Source of the DNA: Gallionellaceae bacterium UBA5126
GTDB lineage: Bacteria; Pseudomonadota; Gammaproteobacteria; Burkholderiales; Gallionellaceae
Length of the DNA: 8,749 bases
Reading direction: 5' to 3'
Assembly: GCA_002414205.1 (NCBI GenBank)
Contig: DHYQ01000058.1
Location: 1-8,749, forward strand
Part shown: positions 6,608-8,749 of the stretch, in pieces
How the letters are laid out: every line of letters begins with the position of its first letter
Numbering within the stretch: the first letter of the stretch is position 1
Position numbers and translations under genes: made by a program
Notes under the pieces: generated by a model
What the model saw: the letters and a program-made list of their open reading frames with translations, nothing else
The model's database searches: none
What the model was told of the DNA's origin: nothing

Positions 6608-6635
6608 TTGCAAGCTCAGGAATTATCAGGATAAT
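6608..6635 (+). promoter_or_regulatory. Promoter of the yjb-like operon with dyad over the -10
   Basis: The -35 TTGCAA (6608-6613) and -10 GATAAT (6630-6635) are separated by 16 bp, with an expected start near 6642 and a leader of about 50 nt. The -10 is the right half of a perfect dyad ATTATC-AG-GATAAT (6622-6635). The -35 lies in the palindrome CTTGCAAG (6607-6614), and a second TTGCAAG occurs 40 bp downstream (6648-6654). The layout suggests a regulated promoter; the regulator is unknown. Confidence 0.5.
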
Positions 6636-6690
6636 CGCGCTTTCTGATTGCAAGTGGTTTTGCAGTCCAACTAAATTTCAGGAGACAAAC

Positions 6691-7083
6691 ATGAAAAAAT
6701 TGAGCGCATTGGCGGTTGGCATGCTGTTGGCAGTTTCCGGCTTGGTATTGGCTGAAACAGGCCAGTTGTCGAGTGATGCCGTTGTGAAGACCGGTTCCGG
6801 TGAAACGACCTTCAAACAAGGTGCCACTGGGGAAGTGCACGATGCAACACTGGCACAAGATATTACCGTGAATGGTACCAAGTACTCTGCCGGCAAGACT
6901 TACAAGGTCATCACTGTGAATAATCAGGATATTCCGCTGGCAGGGACAACTGTGGCTGCTGCCCCTGTGGGTGGTATCGCGACAGCGGGTATTACGACCG
7001 GTACCGTGCTGGCGGTCGTAGCGCTTTCCGCTGCGGGCAAGTCCAGCAATGGCAATGCCGCGACGACAACCGCGACTCAGTAA
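6691..7083 (+). CDS. Small secreted YjbE/GfcA-like protein
   Basis: A 130-aa exported protein. Residues 1-21 form a signal peptide (cleavage VLA|ETG). The C-terminal third resembles YjbE and GfcA, the first products of the E. coli yjbEFGH and gfcABCD operons: a Gly/Ala/Val-rich hydrophobic stretch (GGIATAGITTGTVLAVVALS, about 94-113) followed by a Ser/Asn/Gly/Thr tail ending TTTATQ. The role of these small proteins in exopolysaccharide or capsule secretion is not well defined. Unlike YjbE (about 80 aa) it has an extra segment (about 22-92) with the beta-strand-like pieces DITVNGTKY and YKVITVNNQ. The ATG at 6691 was chosen because AGGAG (6679-6683) lies 7 nt upstream and a signal peptide begins there. 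It ends in tandem TAA stops and is followed by a strong terminator before the next gene. Assignment rests on tail composition and context, not on a conserved motif. Confidence 0.7.
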   Translation: MKKLSALAVGMLLAVSGLVLAETGQLSSDAVVKTGSGETTFKQGATGEVHDATLAQDITVNGTKYSAGKTYKVITVNNQDIPLAGTTVAAAPVGGIATAGITTGTVLAVVALSAAGKSSNGNAATTTATQ

Positions 7084-7108
7084 TAAAATGTCGGTAGTGT
7101 GAGACTGC

Positions 7109-7138
7109 AATCCCCAAGGTAACTTGGGGATTCTTTTT
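7109..7138 (+). terminator. Strong intrinsic terminator between yjbE-like and yjbF-like genes
   Basis: A perfect 10-bp stem AATCCCCAAG (7109-7118) / CTTGGGGATT (7123-7132) is closed by a GTAA (GNRA-type) tetraloop and followed by CTTTTT (7133-7138). It begins 23 bp after the first yjb stop and ends 14 bp before the next start codon, so it should cut the small first-gene transcript and let only a fraction of polymerases through. Confidence 0.9.
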
Positions 7139-7152
7139 GGTGCGGGGGTAGG

Positions 7153-7797
7153 ATGAAATATCGGTTGCTGATGCTGCTGTTTGGCATGTTCTGTTCTGCG
7201 GCCTGGGCGGAAGAGTCGCCGCTGTTGCAAGCCTGGCAGTCTGTGACGGGGGCTGAATCGCCGGTCGTGCTGGTACCTAACGCGCAGTATTTACGGGTTA
7301 ATGTTGCCGGAAATGAGGCTTATCTGGTGGCGGATCCCGTGTCTGAGATTGATGGTCGGCCACTGGAGACCTGGTATAGCGCGGATCGGGTGATCCTGCG
7401 CTTGCAGGATGGCCGGGTGGCGGCCCTGATTGGCACGATGGCGGAATGGCGCCAAGTGTCGCAGCTTGCCGCGCCGGATTGGCGCGCGGCTGCGCGCGCG
7501 GAGGCGCCGTTGCACTGGGTGCGCGTGCGCGATGTGTTGCCGGATTACCGCTATGGTGTACGCGACGCCCTGACCTTGCGGCGTATTGATGCCCCGGATG
7601 ATAGTCAGTTGCGCGCACTGAGTGCGCAGACCTTGACCTGGTTTGAAGAGACGACGGAAGACGGCTCACTGCCCCCGGCGCGTTATGCCGTGAATCTGGC
7701 TGGGGAGCGTGCCGTGGTGATGTATGGTGAACAATGCCTGACGCCCGCCTATTGTTTGACTTGGCAGCGCTGGACGGGTGGACAAGCCACAAAATAA
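7153..7797 (+). CDS. YjbF/GfcB-like periplasmic protein
   Basis: A 214-aa exported protein related to YjbF/GfcB, second member of the exopolysaccharide/capsule secretion operon. Residues 1-19 are a signal peptide. The family core is YLRVNVAGNEAYLVA (46-60), then ETWYSADRVILRLQDGRVAALIG (72-94), corresponding to the stretch in E. coli YjbF where a Trp and the sequence LxxxxGRL/Vxxxx(I/L)G occur. E. coli YjbF and GfcB are lipoproteins. Here the only early cysteine (C14, in GMFC) does not fit a lipobox, and AWA|EES gives a normal signal peptidase I site, so the protein is probably soluble in the periplasm. C195 and C201 near the C-terminus could form a disulfide. The start at 7153 has a G-rich ribosome site (7144-7148). 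The next gene begins 4 nt after the stop. Confidence 0.75.
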   Translation: MKYRLLMLLFGMFCSAAWAEESPLLQAWQSVTGAESPVVLVPNAQYLRVNVAGNEAYLVADPVSEIDGRPLETWYSADRVILRLQDGRVAALIGTMAEWRQVSQLAAPDWRAAARAEAPLHWVRVRDVLPDYRYGVRDALTLRRIDAPDDSQLRALSAQTLTWFEETTEDGSLPPARYAVNLAGERAVVMYGEQCLTPAYCLTWQRWTGGQATK

Positions 7798-7801
7798 GCC
7801 T

Positions 7802-8749
7802 ATGAAAAATCCGCAAAAATGCCGCCGTAGCGGCCCCAAGGTGAGCGCACCTGCGCCCCGGACGATTTGTGTGGCCTTGTTGGCCGCGCTGGCCTTGCCA
7901 GTGCAGGCAGACGATGTGCCGATGCATTTGAGTGATTGGTTAACGCAGCATCCGATGTCGGCGGATGATTATCCGCTGGGGTTGAGTTGGCGCGTGCCGG
8001 CGGAGGTGCCCAAGCAGCAGGCATTGCGTGCCCGTTTGTTGCGCGATCTGGATGCACTCCGGGATAACCCGCAATTTGATCCGGCGCTGCGTCGCACTTT
8101 GCGCGAGTGGTTGGCGGCACAGCCTGTCACCGGTCGGGTGCCCGTGGCCGTTGCCGATGCCCGCTGGTTGCAAGCCAACCCTAATCGCGATCCTGAGTTG
8201 GCGGCGGGACATACGGTCGTGTTGCCAACACGGCCTGCGACCGTCACCGTATTGGGCGCAACCGCGCAACCTTGCCAAGTGGCGCATGCGCGCCAGCGAC
8301 GAGTCGTGGACTATGTGCATGCCTGTGCACCGGAAGCGGCGGTGGACTGGGTGTGGCTGGTGCAGCCAGATGGCAAGGTGCAACGTTTTGGTGTTGCATC
8401 CTGGAATCTGACCGCGCAGGGCGAGGCAGCACCGGGTGCGTGGATTTGGGCGCCGGGGCGAGATCCTGTCTGGCCGGAATCTTTTTCGGCGCGTCTGACC
8501 GAGTTTTTGGCCACGCAAGGCCCCGCGCCGGATCTGGCGGCGGCCACCGCCGTGCGCGTGGCACCACAAGCGGATGCACCCTCCCCCGCCAGCGCGCAGG
8601 AAATGCGCTTGACGTCCAACGACTGGGGCGGGGCGGGGCTGTTGCAAACGCCATCGGCGCGGATGCGTCCTGAAGGTGAATTGACCGTCAATGTCACCCG
8701 CGACTATCCCTATACGCAATTCAATGTCAGTTTGCAGCCGTTTGATTGG
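7802..8749 (+). CDS. GfcC(YjbG)-YjbH(GfcD) fusion protein (5' part)
   Basis: The frame is open from 7802 to the window end: 316 codons, no stop. Residues 1-36 form a signal peptide with a long polar start (cleavage VQA|DD). Residues about 40-240 match GfcC/YjbG: a helical part with LRARLLRDLDALRDNP, then PVTGRVPV (108-115), RPATVTVLGA (144-153), RRVVDYV (166-172), VWLVQPDGKVQRFGVASWN (184-202) and GAWIWAPG. An Ala/Pro-rich linker (about 241-268) leads into the YjbH/GfcD start: NDWGGAGLLQTPSARM (273-288), PEGELTVN, and SLQPFDW at the window edge. In E. coli these are two proteins, GfcC periplasmic and YjbH in the outer membrane. The ribosome site at 7802 is weak; the start is 4 nt after the yjbF-like stop and may be coupled. 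GTG at 7841 is an alternative start with a shorter signal peptide. An internal ATG at 8603 would make YjbH without any export signal. Confidence 0.85.
   Translation, partial: MKNPQKCRRSGPKVSAPAPRTICVALLAALALPVQADDVPMHLSDWLTQHPMSADDYPLGLSWRVPAEVPKQQALRARLLRDLDALRDNPQFDPALRRTLREWLAAQPVTGRVPVAVADARWLQANPNRDPELAAGHTVVLPTRPATVTVLGATAQPCQVAHARQRRVVDYVHACAPEAAVDWVWLVQPDGKVQRFGVASWNLTAQGEAAPGAWIWAPGRDPVWPESFSARLTEFLATQGPAPDLAAATAVRVAPQADAPSPASAQEMRLTSNDWGGAGLLQTPSARMRPEGELTVNVTRDYPYTQFNVSLQPFDW

Noticed and set aside
7298..7927. Leftward 209-aa open frame opposite the yjbF-like gene
   Set aside because: The translation is rich in Arg, Pro, His and Ala as expected from the complement of GC-rich coding DNA, and the opposite strand has a recognised gene.
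7940..8719. Leftward 259-aa open frame opposite the GfcC-YjbH gene
   Set aside because: Arg/His/Gly-rich shadow with no recognisable domain; the plus strand gives clear GfcC and YjbH motifs.
1..8749. CRISPR array, tRNA/rRNA genes, insertion sequences, defence genes
   Set aside because: No regularly spaced repeats, cloverleaf sequences, transposase motifs or defence-type domains were seen on either strand.

Overview
The window is a GC-rich stretch of a Gram-negative chromosome. It carries outer-membrane and periplasmic genes (an LppC/LpoA-type PBP activator, a PCu(A)C copper chaperone and a yjb/gfc-type exopolysaccharide cluster) beside standard proteobacterial housekeeping genes. The short LppC-type protein next to yraN would suit a betaproteobacterium, but that placement is inference. 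No rRNA, tRNA, CRISPR array, insertion sequence or phage gene was seen.

Left part (1-3134): the 3' part of pssA (phospholipid synthesis) runs rightward and meets coaBC-dut running leftward. A REP-like palindrome and a probably bidirectional terminator lie between them. coaBC (coenzyme A synthesis) and dut (dUTPase) overlap by 8 nt and form one leftward unit. radC is divergent from coaBC.

Middle part (3135-6519): a 280-bp intergenic region with two adjacent dyads and a promoter precedes a secreted PCu(A)C copper chaperone with a natural five-His tail. A hairpin terminator separates it from the convergent pair lpoA-like/yraN, which share an ATGA stop/start. Divergent from the lpoA-like gene is a complete class II histone-deacetylase-like amidohydrolase.

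Right part (6520-8749): a promoter with a dyad over its -10 box starts what looks like a yjbEFGH/gfcABCD-type operon for exopolysaccharide or group 4-like capsule secretion. Its order is a small secreted YjbE/GfcA-like protein, a strong intrinsic terminator, a YjbF/GfcB-like periplasmic protein, and one open frame that starts as YjbG/GfcC and continues without a stop into the conserved start of YjbH/GfcD. The window ends about 45 codons into the YjbH part.

The main result is this variant yjb cluster: a GfcC-YjbH fusion, a YjbF without a lipobox, a YjbE with an extra N-terminal segment, and a terminator between the first gene and the rest. The other genes are ordinary housekeeping or accessory genes with small oddities, noted individually.
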